A DNA stretch of 7,858 nt, taken from VRUE01 sp046733275. GTDB lineage: Bacteria > Actinomycetota > Thermoleophilia > Solirubrobacterales > 70-9. Positions 1-5,841 of the stretch are shown piece by piece. Each line of letters starts with the position of its first letter. The first letter of the stretch is position 1. The translations under genes and the position numbers were made by a program. Below the pieces are notes generated by a model. That model had not been told where the DNA came from and did no database searches. It was given only the letters and a program-made list of their open reading frames with translations. The stretch lies in NCBI GenBank assembly GCA_046733275.1, contig JBKPOW010000200.1, positions 1 to 7,858 on the forward strand, read 5' to 3'.

Positions 1-181
1 CGGCGTGGACCACCCGCGCCGCGGCCTCGAGCTCGGGTGCGCCGGGCAGGGCGCGCGGCGTCGTCAGCAGCTCGAAGCCGGCGAAGCCGTGCTCGTGCAG
101 GAGCTGTGGCGCCTGGGCGACGCCGTCGCGGCGCAGGACGACGACTCGCCCCGCGTCCCTCCAGACGAAGCCTTCGCTCAC
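1..181 (-). CDS. Iron-containing alcohol dehydrogenase / maleylacetate reductase-like protein, N-terminal part (runs off the left edge)
   Basis: Reading leftward from a GTG at 181-179, 60 codons stay open to the window edge. The start overlaps the dioxygenase stop by 4 nt (GTGA), so the two are probably translationally coupled. The visible N-terminus has a short segment containing FVWRDAGRVVVL, a helix with QAPQLLHEHGF, then a strand ELLTTPRA followed by ALPGAPELEAAARVVHA. This matches the layout of the N-terminal dinucleotide-binding region of Fe-ADH and maleylacetate reductases (strand, helix, strand ending in TTP), but metal and catalytic residues lie outside the window. Maleylacetate reductases reduce maleylacetate to 3-oxoadipate with NAD(P)H. 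Genes of this type sit beside PcpA/LinE-type dioxygenases (pcpE, linF), which supports the call. The match was made from memory of the family, so the family call is moderate and the substrate is inference. Confidence 0.55.
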   Translation of the reverse strand, partial: MSEGFVWRDAGRVVVLRRDGVAQAPQLLHEHGFAGFELLTTPRALPGAPELEAAARVVHA

Positions 182-1119
182 CCGGTCTGGTGCTGTGCCG
201 TGCGCGGATTGACGACCGGCTTCAGGTTCGGTTCGACCTCCGCCCGCAGGTGCTCGTAGTCGGGCGGCAGCGAGAGCTTCTCGCCGAGGTGCTCGAGCGG
301 CTCGTCGACGGTGAAGCCGGGGCCGAGGGTGGCGATCTCGAAGAGGACGCCGCTCGGCTCGCGGAAGTAGATCGAGCGGAAGTAGAAGCGGTCGATCAGC
401 GGCGTCGGCTGGGCGCCGCCCTCGATCGCCCGCTCGCGCCAGGTCTCGTGGTCCTCGACGGTCGAGGCCCAGGCGACGTGGTGGACGCTGCCCGCGCCCT
501 GGCGCGAGCGCTCCGCGGGCGGCTCGTCGTAGAGGTAGAGGCCGCCCCGCTTCTCGCCGCGCGCTTCCCAGCCCCCCTCCGTCCGCTCGAACTCGAGCGC
601 CCCCAGCAGACGGCTGCTCGCCTCGGGGGCGGAGGCGTAGGCGCAGACGGCGTGGAAGCCCTGCAGCGCCAGCTCGGTCGGCACCTCGGGGTGCTGGGCG
701 CTGAGCGGCCCGTCGCTCACCTCGACCACCGCCAGCTCGTGGTCGAGCCCCTCCGGGTCGGAGAAGCGCAGGCTCGAGCCGGCCCGCTCGGTCTCGACTC
801 CGTGGGCGCCGAGCCGCTCGTCCCAGAAGTCGAGCGACTCGTGCGAGCCGACGCGCCAGACGATGCGGTGGACGTCGCCGGCGCCGGCCCGCCCCTCGGG
901 CACGCCGGGGAACTCGAAGAAGGTCAGGTCGGAGCCGGCGCTGCCCTGCTCGTCGGCGAAGAAGAGGTGGTAGACGGTCGGGTTGTCCTGGTTGACCGTC
1001 TTCTTCACCAGGCGCAGGCCGAGCACACCCACGTAGAAGTCGACGTTCTTCTGCGCGTCGGCGGTGATCGCGGTGATGTGGTGGATTCCCTCCAGCTTCA
1101 CCGTAGTCACGTATAGCAT
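178..1119 (-). CDS. Ring-cleaving dioxygenase of the PcpA/LinE/MhqO type (two-domain vicinal oxygen chelate protein)
   Basis: This is a 313-residue protein if it starts at ATG 1119, close to the usual length of about 310-325 for hydroquinone ring-cleaving dioxygenases. It has two vicinal-oxygen-chelate modules. The N-terminal one opens with LEGIHHITAIT (His13-His14). The second contains SVHHVAW (His213-His214) and ends with RFYFRSIYFREPSGVLFEIAT. In PcpA the Fe(II) ligands are two His and one Glu, with a nearby His, Arg and Tyr. Here His13/His14, His214, Arg244, Tyr251 and Glu261 keep the same order, and the Arg-Tyr (7) and Tyr-Glu (10) spacings match PcpA as I recall it. Expected role: cytosolic, extradiol-like cleavage of hydroquinone or substituted hydroquinone. 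GTG 1110 (preceded by AGGG) and GTG 1101 are alternative starts; 1101 would begin right at VKLEGIHH. The downstream reductase-like gene overlaps it. Family is confident, substrate is inferred. Confidence 0.88.
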   Translation of the reverse strand: MLYVTTVKLEGIHHITAITADAQKNVDFYVGVLGLRLVKKTVNQDNPTVYHLFFADEQGSAGSDLTFFEFPGVPEGRAGAGDVHRIVWRVGSHESLDFWDERLGAHGVETERAGSSLRFSDPEGLDHELAVVEVSDGPLSAQHPEVPTELALQGFHAVCAYASAPEASSRLLGALEFERTEGGWEARGEKRGGLYLYDEPPAERSRQGAGSVHHVAWASTVEDHETWRERAIEGGAQPTPLIDRFYFRSIYFREPSGVLFEIATLGPGFTVDEPLEHLGEKLSLPPDYEHLRAEVEPNLKPVVNPRTAQHQTG

Positions 1120-1129
1120 CCCTGGGCAA
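1096..1129. promoter_or_regulatory. Compact divergent promoter region between the dioxygenase and the SHOCT membrane protein
   Basis: The two predicted start codons, ATG 1119 on minus and ATG 1129 on plus, are 9 nt apart, so the promoters must overlap each other or the genes. On the plus strand TATAGCAT (1112-1119) offers a TANNNT-type -10 (TAGCAT, 1114-1119) 9 nt before ATG 1129, implying a leaderless or very short leader transcript. The same AT-rich core read on the minus strand gives TATACG (1115-1110), placed about right for a transcript starting near GTG 1101. No convincing -35 element was found on either strand. This is a pattern call only. Confidence 0.4.
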
Positions 1130-2529
1130 TGAGCCGCGTACGACGACGCACGGTCAAAGCCCTGGTAGTTCTCGGCTCGATCTTCGCGTTCCTCAGCGTA
1201 TTCGCGATCTGGACCGAGCGTCAGGCGCTCAATACCGACGACTGGGTCGAGACCAGCGGCCGGATGATCCAGAACGAGAAGATCCGTGCGGCGGTGGGCG
1301 AGTACCTGGTCGAACAGCTCTACGACAACGTCGACGTCGAAAAAGAACTCGAGGACGTCCTGCCCGGCGACCTGAAGGAACTCGCCGGCCCGGCCTCCGG
1401 CGGGCTGCGCCAGGTGGCAGGGACCGGCGCCGAAGAGGTGTTGCAGAGCTCGACCGCACAGGATCTCTGGAAGGACGCCAACCGGGCCGCGCACGAACAG
1501 CTGCTGGCCGTGCTGGAAGACAAGAAAGAGGCAGTCTCGACCGAAGAAGGCGAGGTCACGCTGAACCTCGGCAGCCTCGTCCCCAACCTCTCCGACCAGG
1601 TGGGGATCGGCGCCCAGCTGGCGGACAAACTGCCGCCCGACGCGGCGCAGGTGACGATCCTGCGCTCGGACGAGCTGAAGACCGCCCAGGACATCGCCGC
1701 GGGAATCAAAGGCCTGGCCCTGGTGCTCTCGCTGCTGACCCTGATCTGCTTCGGCGTGGCGATCTACATCTCGCGCGAGGGGCGTTGGGTGACGGTGCTC
1801 TTCTGCGGCGTGGGCCTGCTCGCGGCGGGCTTTGCCGTGATCGTCGCCCGCGAGGTCGCCGGCGGCATCATCGTCGACCAACTGGTCGAAGAGGAAAGCG
1901 TCAGGCCGGCGGCTGAAGCGGCCTGGACGATCGGCACCTCGCTGATGATCAGCATCGCGACGACCGTGATCGTCTTCGGTGTGCTGCTGGTGATCGCCGG
2001 CTGGCTCGGCTCGCCGACCGGCTCGGCGCGCAGCGCCCGGCGCTTCACGGCGCCCTTCCTGCGCGATTACCCCGCCTACGTCTACACCGGCCTGGCGATC
2101 CTCGTCTGCTTCTGGTTCCTCACCGCGTCGGTGCAGAACCTGCGCTCCTTCCTGACCGCCTTGATCGTCGCCGGCTTCATCGCCTTCGGCATCCACGAGC
2201 TGGGCAGGCAGTCCAGCGAGGAATTCCCCGATGCCGAGGTCGGCGACTACTTCGGCGGGGCGAGGGACCGGGTGGTCGGGGCCGTGAGGAACGCCAACAT
2301 CGGCGAGCGGGTGAGCGAGCAAGCCTCGAAGCTGCGCCTGCCGGAGAGGCTGCCCGGTGCCGGTGGCGACGGAGGCGAGTCGGGCGCGGGAGCGGGAGCG
2401 GGCGGCGACGCGGAGGACAACCGCCTGCGCCGGCTCGAACGTCTCGGCGAGCTGCGCGAGAAGGGCGTCCTCACCGACGAGGAGCTCGCCGCCGAGAAGG
2501 CCCGCATCCTGGGCGGCGGCGATGCTTGA
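1129..2529 (+). CDS. Multi-pass membrane protein with C-terminal SHOCT domain
   Basis: A 466-residue protein that I recognise only at domain level. An N-terminal basic stretch (MSRVRRR) precedes a first membrane helix at about 10-28. A soluble segment of about 160 residues follows (30-190), rich in acidic helices and carrying NTDDWVETSGRMIQNEKIR, a type of segment seen in actinobacterial membrane proteins of unknown function. Five more hydrophobic segments lie at about 192-214, 219-240, 265-293, 314-334 and 336-357. After a Gly/Ala-rich low-complexity linker (410-430), the tail LRRLERLGELREKGVLTDEEL (433-453) continuing through AAEKARIL is a clear SHOCT motif. SHOCT is a short C-terminal domain thought to mediate oligomerisation. 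ATG 1129 is used because it fits the TATAGCAT element 9 nt upstream; there is no Shine-Dalgarno sequence. The gene ends 6 nt before the 3' end of the convergent tRNA. No enzymatic motif is visible; envelope function is inference. Confidence 0.85.
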   Translation: MSRVRRRTVKALVVLGSIFAFLSVFAIWTERQALNTDDWVETSGRMIQNEKIRAAVGEYLVEQLYDNVDVEKELEDVLPGDLKELAGPASGGLRQVAGTGAEEVLQSSTAQDLWKDANRAAHEQLLAVLEDKKEAVSTEEGEVTLNLGSLVPNLSDQVGIGAQLADKLPPDAAQVTILRSDELKTAQDIAAGIKGLALVLSLLTLICFGVAIYISREGRWVTVLFCGVGLLAAGFAVIVAREVAGGIIVDQLVEEESVRPAAEAAWTIGTSLMISIATTVIVFGVLLVIAGWLGSPTGSARSARRFTAPFLRDYPAYVYTGLAILVCFWFLTASVQNLRSFLTALIVAGFIAFGIHELGRQSSEEFPDAEVGDYFGGARDRVVGAVRNANIGERVSEQASKLRLPERLPGAGGDGGESGAGAGAGGDAEDNRLRRLERLGELREKGVLTDEELAAEKARILGGGDA

Positions 2530-2535
2530 GAAAAG

Positions 2536-2608
2536 AGCCCGCCCCCGGATTTGAACCGGGAACCCCTTCCTTACAAGGGAAGCGCTCTGCCAATTGAGCT
2601 AGGCGGGC
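2536..2608 (-). tRNA. tRNA-Thr (anticodon TGT)
   Basis: The minus strand folds into a complete cloverleaf of 73 nt. The acceptor stem GCCCGCC/GGCGGGC has 7 perfect pairs. The D arm is GCTC...GAGC. The anticodon stem CTTCC/GGAAG is perfect, with loop CTTGTAA giving anticodon TGT, which reads Thr ACA. The variable loop is 5 nt (GGGTT) and the T arm is CCCGG-TTCAAAT-CCGGG. The discriminator base is T. No CCA is encoded; the sequence continues CTTTTCTC, so CCA must be added after transcription. The gene converges on the SHOCT protein gene. Confidence 0.97.
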
Positions 2609-2638
2609 GTGAAGCCGAATGATTTCCGTTCTCAGCCG

Positions 2639-2654
2639 AATATAGACGGGGACG
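2639..2654. promoter_or_regulatory. AT-rich element between tRNA-Thr and the acetyltransferase-like gene, possible shared -10 region
   Basis: AATATAGA is the only AT-rich stretch between the two divergent genes. Read on plus it gives TATAGA (2641-2646), 7 nt before GTG 2654, compatible with a leaderless start. Read on minus it gives TATATT (2644-2639), about 30 nt upstream of the tRNA 5' end, a plausible tRNA promoter with a short leader to be trimmed by RNase P. -35 elements are poor on both sides. Confidence 0.35.
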
Positions 2655-2662
2655 TGGCCGAC

Positions 2663-3664
2663 GTGGGAACAGAAACAGTCACTTTCAGGTATCTGGCGCC
2701 CGAGGAAGGCGGCCTGCTCAGCGAGGCAATCCGGGCGGCCTACGGGGAGACGTACGACGTGCGCTGGGTCTACGACGCGGCGGAGGTCGGGGCGCGAATA
2801 GCCGCCGGCACCTACGTCTCGTGGATCGCAGAGTCGGGGGAGGGCGAGTTGCTCTGCCACGAGGGGATGAGCCTGGCGGCGGCCGGCGACGCCGTCGGCC
2901 ACTCGGGTCAGGCGGTGACGATGCCGGCGGCGCGGGGGCAGCACCTCTTCACCCGCACCAAGCAGCACCTGATGGACTGGGCGCGGGAGCGCGGCCTGGC
3001 GGGGATGTACAGCGAGGCCACCGCCGCACATCCGTACAGTCAGCGGGCCAACCTCGAGCTGGGCGCGCACGAGACCGGCTTCCTGCTCGGCTGGATCCCG
3101 GCCGGCGTCAGCAACGACGCCGCAACCGACCAGCGCCCTCGCCGCCAATCCGCAGCGCTTTTCTACACCAAGCTCAACGACGGCCGCGAGCGCGAGGTCT
3201 ACGCCCCGGAGCGCCACCGCGAGGTCATCGGCAAGACGTTGGAGCTGTGCGAGCTGCGGGGCCGGCTCGCGGACCCGTCGCCAAGCGCCCAGATCCCGGA
3301 GCGCACTGCACTGCACACCGAGGTCGACGAAGACCACAATCTCGCCCTGCTCACCGCCCGTGCGCCCGGCGCCGACCTGGAGCAGGTCGTAGCGGCCGAG
3401 CGCCACCACCTCTTCCACAAGCGGAACCTCGACGCCATCTACCTGGACCTGCCGCTGGAGAACCCCGCCACGGCCCTATTGGCCGATCACCTAGAGCGCC
3501 TCGGCGTCTCCTACGCCGGCATCTTCCCCAACCCCCGCACCACCGGCGACGTCCTCCGCATGCAGTCCCTCCACCGCGCCCAGATCAAAGCCGACGACCT
3601 CGCCGTGGCCTCCGACCACGGCCTGGAACTTCTCAAGTACGTAGTAGCGGACCTACCGAGCTAG
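2663..3664 (+). CDS. GNAT-type acetyltransferase-like protein (tandem or degenerate second domain)
   Basis: About 333 residues from GTG 2663. The first half (roughly residues 5-150 from this start) looks like a GNAT fold. It has a helix GGLLSEAIRAAYGETYDVRW, a strand YVSWIAESGEGELLCHEGMSL, then AVTMPAARGQHLFTRTKQHL, where the strand and RGQHLF..TK helix occupy the acetyl-CoA pyrophosphate-binding position. MYSEATAAHPYSQRANLELGA and GFLLGWIPA follow. The second half keeps only a late-GNAT-like segment (ENPATALLADHLERLGVSYAGIFP). Similar segments occur, to my memory, fused to anti-sigma-factor-like ATPases, but nothing of that kind is adjacent here. The frame is open back to GTG 2609, but that start would lie directly on the tRNA 5' end and within its promoter. 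GTG 2663 has GGGGA 10 nt upstream; GTG 2654 is a leaderless alternative. The substrate cannot be predicted. Confidence 0.7.
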   Translation: MGTETVTFRYLAPEEGGLLSEAIRAAYGETYDVRWVYDAAEVGARIAAGTYVSWIAESGEGELLCHEGMSLAAAGDAVGHSGQAVTMPAARGQHLFTRTKQHLMDWARERGLAGMYSEATAAHPYSQRANLELGAHETGFLLGWIPAGVSNDAATDQRPRRQSAALFYTKLNDGREREVYAPERHREVIGKTLELCELRGRLADPSPSAQIPERTALHTEVDEDHNLALLTARAPGADLEQVVAAERHHLFHKRNLDAIYLDLPLENPATALLADHLERLGVSYAGIFPNPRTTGDVLRMQSLHRAQIKADDLAVASDHGLELLKYVVADLPS

Positions 3665-3718
3665 ACAAGCGCCGGAAGACAGCCTGATGGCTGGCTGACA
3701 GCTAGCATCACATCCGCT
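3665..3718 (+). promoter_or_regulatory. Short intergenic region before the SRA nuclease, with TAGCAT -10-like element
   Basis: This 54-nt gap holds a small perfect hairpin (CAGCC-TGAT-GGCTG, 3680-3693) without a T tract, so it is at best a weak terminator for the acetyltransferase-like gene. It also contains TAGCAT (3703-3708), a TANNNT-type -10, 10 nt before GTG 3719. That is the same element and nearly the same spacing as before ATG 1129. There is no Shine-Dalgarno sequence, so a near-leaderless start is suggested. Confidence 0.35.
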
Positions 3719-4666
3719 GTGACGGCAAGCGCAATAACCGCAGCGAACTGGCATCTAAAGCCAGGTGACAGCATCCTCCGAAGAGCTCTCCATGAAGAAT
3801 TTGGGGGGCGTCCCCGAGGTGGGATTGGGCCGTCGAGTCAAACGCCCAACATTTTTATCTTTTCTGATCCAGCGACCGGGGAGAAGCACGGGTATTACGA
3901 CGTCTGGATGACCGATGGCTGTTTTCACTACACGGGAGAGGGCCAGCGGGGCGACCAGCAAATGAAATCAGGCAACGCAGCAATCCTGAACCACGTTTCC
4001 GAGGGACGTGCACTTCGAGTCTTCCAAGGAACCAGCGGAACCGTCACCTACGTGGATGAGTTTGAAGTGGATACGACTGAACCGTTCTATCGAACTGATG
4101 CTCTTGAGACTGGCGGTGGCCCAAGGCGCGAGGTAATCGTGTTTCGCCTCCGACCTAAACAAATCGCACCACCTGAGCCAACTTCCAAGCTAGCTGAGGT
4201 TCTGGCTGGCCCGTCTAGCACAAGCGTTCCAATTGAGCAGCAGCACACCGAGAAGGCATATGTAGAACCCAGCGGTACATCCTATGAGGCTGAGCGCCGC
4301 GAGCAGAAACTTGTTCTCGAGCTCGAGGAACACCTCTGCAGCCTTGGCCATCACGTTTTCCGCAATCAACTAATCCCCACGGAAGAGGCGCGACCGCTTC
4401 TTACCGATCTCTATGACGCCACGCTCGACATGCTGGTTGAGGCAAAGGGCTCCGTCGAGCGAGGGGTAATCCGAATGGCGATCGGTCAGCTTGCGGACTA
4501 CAAGCGCTTTTTTGATGATGGCAGTCCCCGCTACCTCGCTGTGTTGGTTCCAAGGGAGCCACGAAAAGACCTATGCCAGCTCCTGGCAACCGAGGGCATC
4601 TACGTAATCTTCAAAAGCGGTGAGGGCTTTGAAGATTCCACCGGCGGTGCACTTGTCGGTAAATGA
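3719..4666 (+). CDS. Modification-dependent (type IV-like) restriction endonuclease: ScoMcrA-type SRA domain plus PD-(D/E)XK nuclease
   Basis: A 315-residue two-domain protein. Residues about 11-147 match the SRA-like domain of the ScoMcrA group: WHLKPGD, GGIGPSSQTPNIFIFSDP, HGYYDVWMTDGCFHYTGEGQ, RGDQQMKSGNAAILNH, then RALRVFQGTSGTVTYVDEFE. Such domains read modified cytosine in DNA. After a linker (150-185) comes a PD-(D/E)XK-like domain. It has a helix around 190-207, acidic residues at 230 and 233, the motif LVEAK (Glu241-x-Lys243), and IGQLADY with Gln257. ScoMcrA itself carries an HNH nuclease, so this is a different nuclease pairing. The expected role is cutting incoming DNA bearing methylated or otherwise modified bases. 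No methyltransferase neighbour exists, as expected for type IV. GC is lower than around it (29 of 60 bases at 3841-3900 versus 45 of 60 at 4861-4920), suggesting acquisition. GTG 3719 is the only reasonable start, without a ribosome site. Confidence 0.85.
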   Translation: MTASAITAANWHLKPGDSILRRALHEEFGGRPRGGIGPSSQTPNIFIFSDPATGEKHGYYDVWMTDGCFHYTGEGQRGDQQMKSGNAAILNHVSEGRALRVFQGTSGTVTYVDEFEVDTTEPFYRTDALETGGGPRREVIVFRLRPKQIAPPEPTSKLAEVLAGPSSTSVPIEQQHTEKAYVEPSGTSYEAERREQKLVLELEEHLCSLGHHVFRNQLIPTEEARPLLTDLYDATLDMLVEAKGSVERGVIRMAIGQLADYKRFFDDGSPRYLAVLVPREPRKDLCQLLATEGIYVIFKSGEGFEDSTGGALVGK

Positions 4667-4670
4667 CGCT

Positions 4671-4686
4671 ATTCACCAGGGTGAAT
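4671..4686. promoter_or_regulatory. Perfect inverted repeat overlapping a ribosome binding site and start codon
   Basis: ATTCACC-AG-GGTGAAT has two perfect 7-nt arms around a 2-nt centre. The right arm contains the GGTGA of the putative Shine-Dalgarno sequence and the first two bases of ATG 4685. Such a site could be an operator for a dimeric regulator. In RNA a shorter hairpin would hide the ribosome site. No regulator gene is adjacent, so function is unproven. Confidence 0.45.
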
Positions 4687-5785
4687 GAGCTCACCGAGTC
4701 GCGTTTTGATCTATGGAGCCACCGGGTTCACCGGTGGGTTGGTGGCGCGGGAGCTGAAGCGGCTCGGGGTTGATTTCGTAATCGCGGGGCGAGATCGGGG
4801 GAAGCTGGAGCGGCTCTCGGAGGAACTTGGGGGCGTGCCGTTCCGGGCGGTTTCGCTGGACGATCGGGCTGGGTTGCGGGAGCTGCTGGAGGGGTGCTCG
4901 GTGGTGGCGGCCTGCGCTGGGCCGTTTCTGCTGCACGGCGAGCCGTTGGTGGAGGCGGCGGTCGAAACCGGGACGCACTACCTCGACACGACCGGGGAGC
5001 AGCCGTTCATGCGGATGGTCTTCGAGCGGTATGGGCAGCGGGCCGCCGATGCCGGCGGGGCGCTGGTTTCGGGGATGGGGTTCGACTACGCGCCCGGCGA
5101 CCTGATCGCGGCCCTCACTGCCGACGGGATGGGCCCGCTGGAGGAGATTGTCGTTGCCTACTGCGTGGAGGGATTCACGCCCACGCGCGGCACCGCCCTC
5201 TCCGGGCTCGAGATCATGCGCGGCGGTGACGTCGTCTGGGACGACGAAGACTGGCGGCCGGCGCCGCGTAGCGCCGACGGCGGCCGCTGGCGCTTTCCCG
5301 AGCCGATCGGCGAGCAGCGGATGCTTCGCTACCCCACCGGTGAGCAGATCACCGTGCCGCGACACGTCGAGACCGCCCGGGTACGGACGCTGCTCAACGG
5401 GATGGTCGTGCCATCGCGGTTGATGCCGCTTGCGGCTTCGGCCTCTCCCCTGCTCGGCGCCGCGATGCGCACGCCGCTGCGGCGGATAGCCGGCGCAGCC
5501 ATCCGTCGCCTCCCTGCCGCGCCGAGCGAGAAGTCCCGCCAGGCGTGTCGCTTCACGATCAGCTGCGAGGCCCGCGGTAAAGCAGGCGCCCGTCAAGGCA
5601 CGGTCCGCGGCGGCGACGTTTACGGGCTCACCGCCCGCGGCATCGCTCAGGGCGCACGACTTCTCGCCGCCCCGGCCTACGATCGCAGCGGCGCGCTGGC
5701 CCCGGCGCAGGCGTTCGACCCCGCCGCCTTCCTCGACGGCCTCACCGCCACTGGCCTCAGCTACACCCTCGATCCACTGCCCTGA
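4685..5785 (+). CDS. Saccharopine dehydrogenase-like NAD(P)-binding oxidoreductase (trans-acting enoyl reductase-like family)
   Basis: A 366-residue protein. An N-terminal Rossmann fold carries GATGFTGG (11-18) as the nucleotide-binding loop, AGRD (34-37) at the end of the second strand, CAGPF (77-81), HYLDTTGE (98-105) and GFDYAPGD (132-139). This series is typical of the saccharopine dehydrogenase NAD(P)-binding family, including mycobacterial trans-acting enoyl reductases and many uncharacterised actinobacterial members. The C-terminal half contains EGFTPTRGTALSGLEIMRGG and ends LSYTLDPLP. Substrates vary widely (lipid, polyketide or amino acid derivatives), so none is assigned. ATG 4685 is directly preceded by AGGGTGA, unusually close for a ribosome site, and lies in a palindrome. 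It is 18 nt after the nuclease stop, so read-through from that gene is possible, but its GC is much higher. Its stop codon sits in the hairpin shared with convergent sigH. Confidence 0.85.
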   Translation: MSSPSRVLIYGATGFTGGLVARELKRLGVDFVIAGRDRGKLERLSEELGGVPFRAVSLDDRAGLRELLEGCSVVAACAGPFLLHGEPLVEAAVETGTHYLDTTGEQPFMRMVFERYGQRAADAGGALVSGMGFDYAPGDLIAALTADGMGPLEEIVVAYCVEGFTPTRGTALSGLEIMRGGDVVWDDEDWRPAPRSADGGRWRFPEPIGEQRMLRYPTGEQITVPRHVETARVRTLLNGMVVPSRLMPLAASASPLLGAAMRTPLRRIAGAAIRRLPAAPSEKSRQACRFTISCEARGKAGARQGTVRGGDVYGLTARGIAQGARLLAAPAYDRSGALAPAQAFDPAAFLDGLTATGLSYTLDPLP

Positions 5786-5841
5786 GGTCATCCGCCCAGC
5801 AGATCAAGGACGCAGATATGCGCCGGCCGGATGGCCTCAGG
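5781..5841. terminator. Bidirectional terminator-like hairpin spanning both convergent stop codons
   Basis: CCTGAGGTCATCCG (5781-5794) pairs with CGGATGGCCTCAGG (5828-5841): 13 Watson-Crick pairs and one T-G. The 33-nt loop contains a smaller hairpin CGCA-GATA-TGCG (5811-5822). The TGA of the oxidoreductase (5783-5785) and the TGA of sigH (5839-5837) face each other within the stem. There is no T tract on either side, so it is not a canonical intrinsic terminator. It may stop transcription in both directions or protect both 3' ends. Confidence 0.5.

Noticed and set aside
453..467. Palindrome CCTCGAC-G-GTCGAGG in the dioxygenase gene
   Set aside because: Seven-base arms in GC-rich coding sequence made of preferred codons for STVED-type residues are expected by chance.
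37..1116. Long plus-strand open frame opposite the dioxygenase gene
   Set aside because: The translation is Arg/Ala/Val/Leu-rich with no domain, while the opposite strand has clear catalytic motifs. Open antisense frames are common at this GC.
1120..2322. Upstream extension of the dioxygenase frame across the membrane protein gene
   Set aside because: The extension is low-information sequence antisense to a gene with membrane helices and a SHOCT motif. Recognisable dioxygenase sequence begins only at LEGIHHIT.
2609..2662. GTG 2609 as start of the acetyltransferase-like gene
   Set aside because: It abuts the tRNA 5' end and occupies the tRNA promoter region. The added residues (KPNDFRSQPNIDGD) show no domain character, and GTG 2654 or 2663 have better signals.
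4691..5791. Minus-strand open frame fully opposite the oxidoreductase
   Set aside because: It mirrors the real gene, whose plus-strand Rossmann motifs are unmistakable. The mirror protein is His/Arg/Gly-rich and shows no motif.
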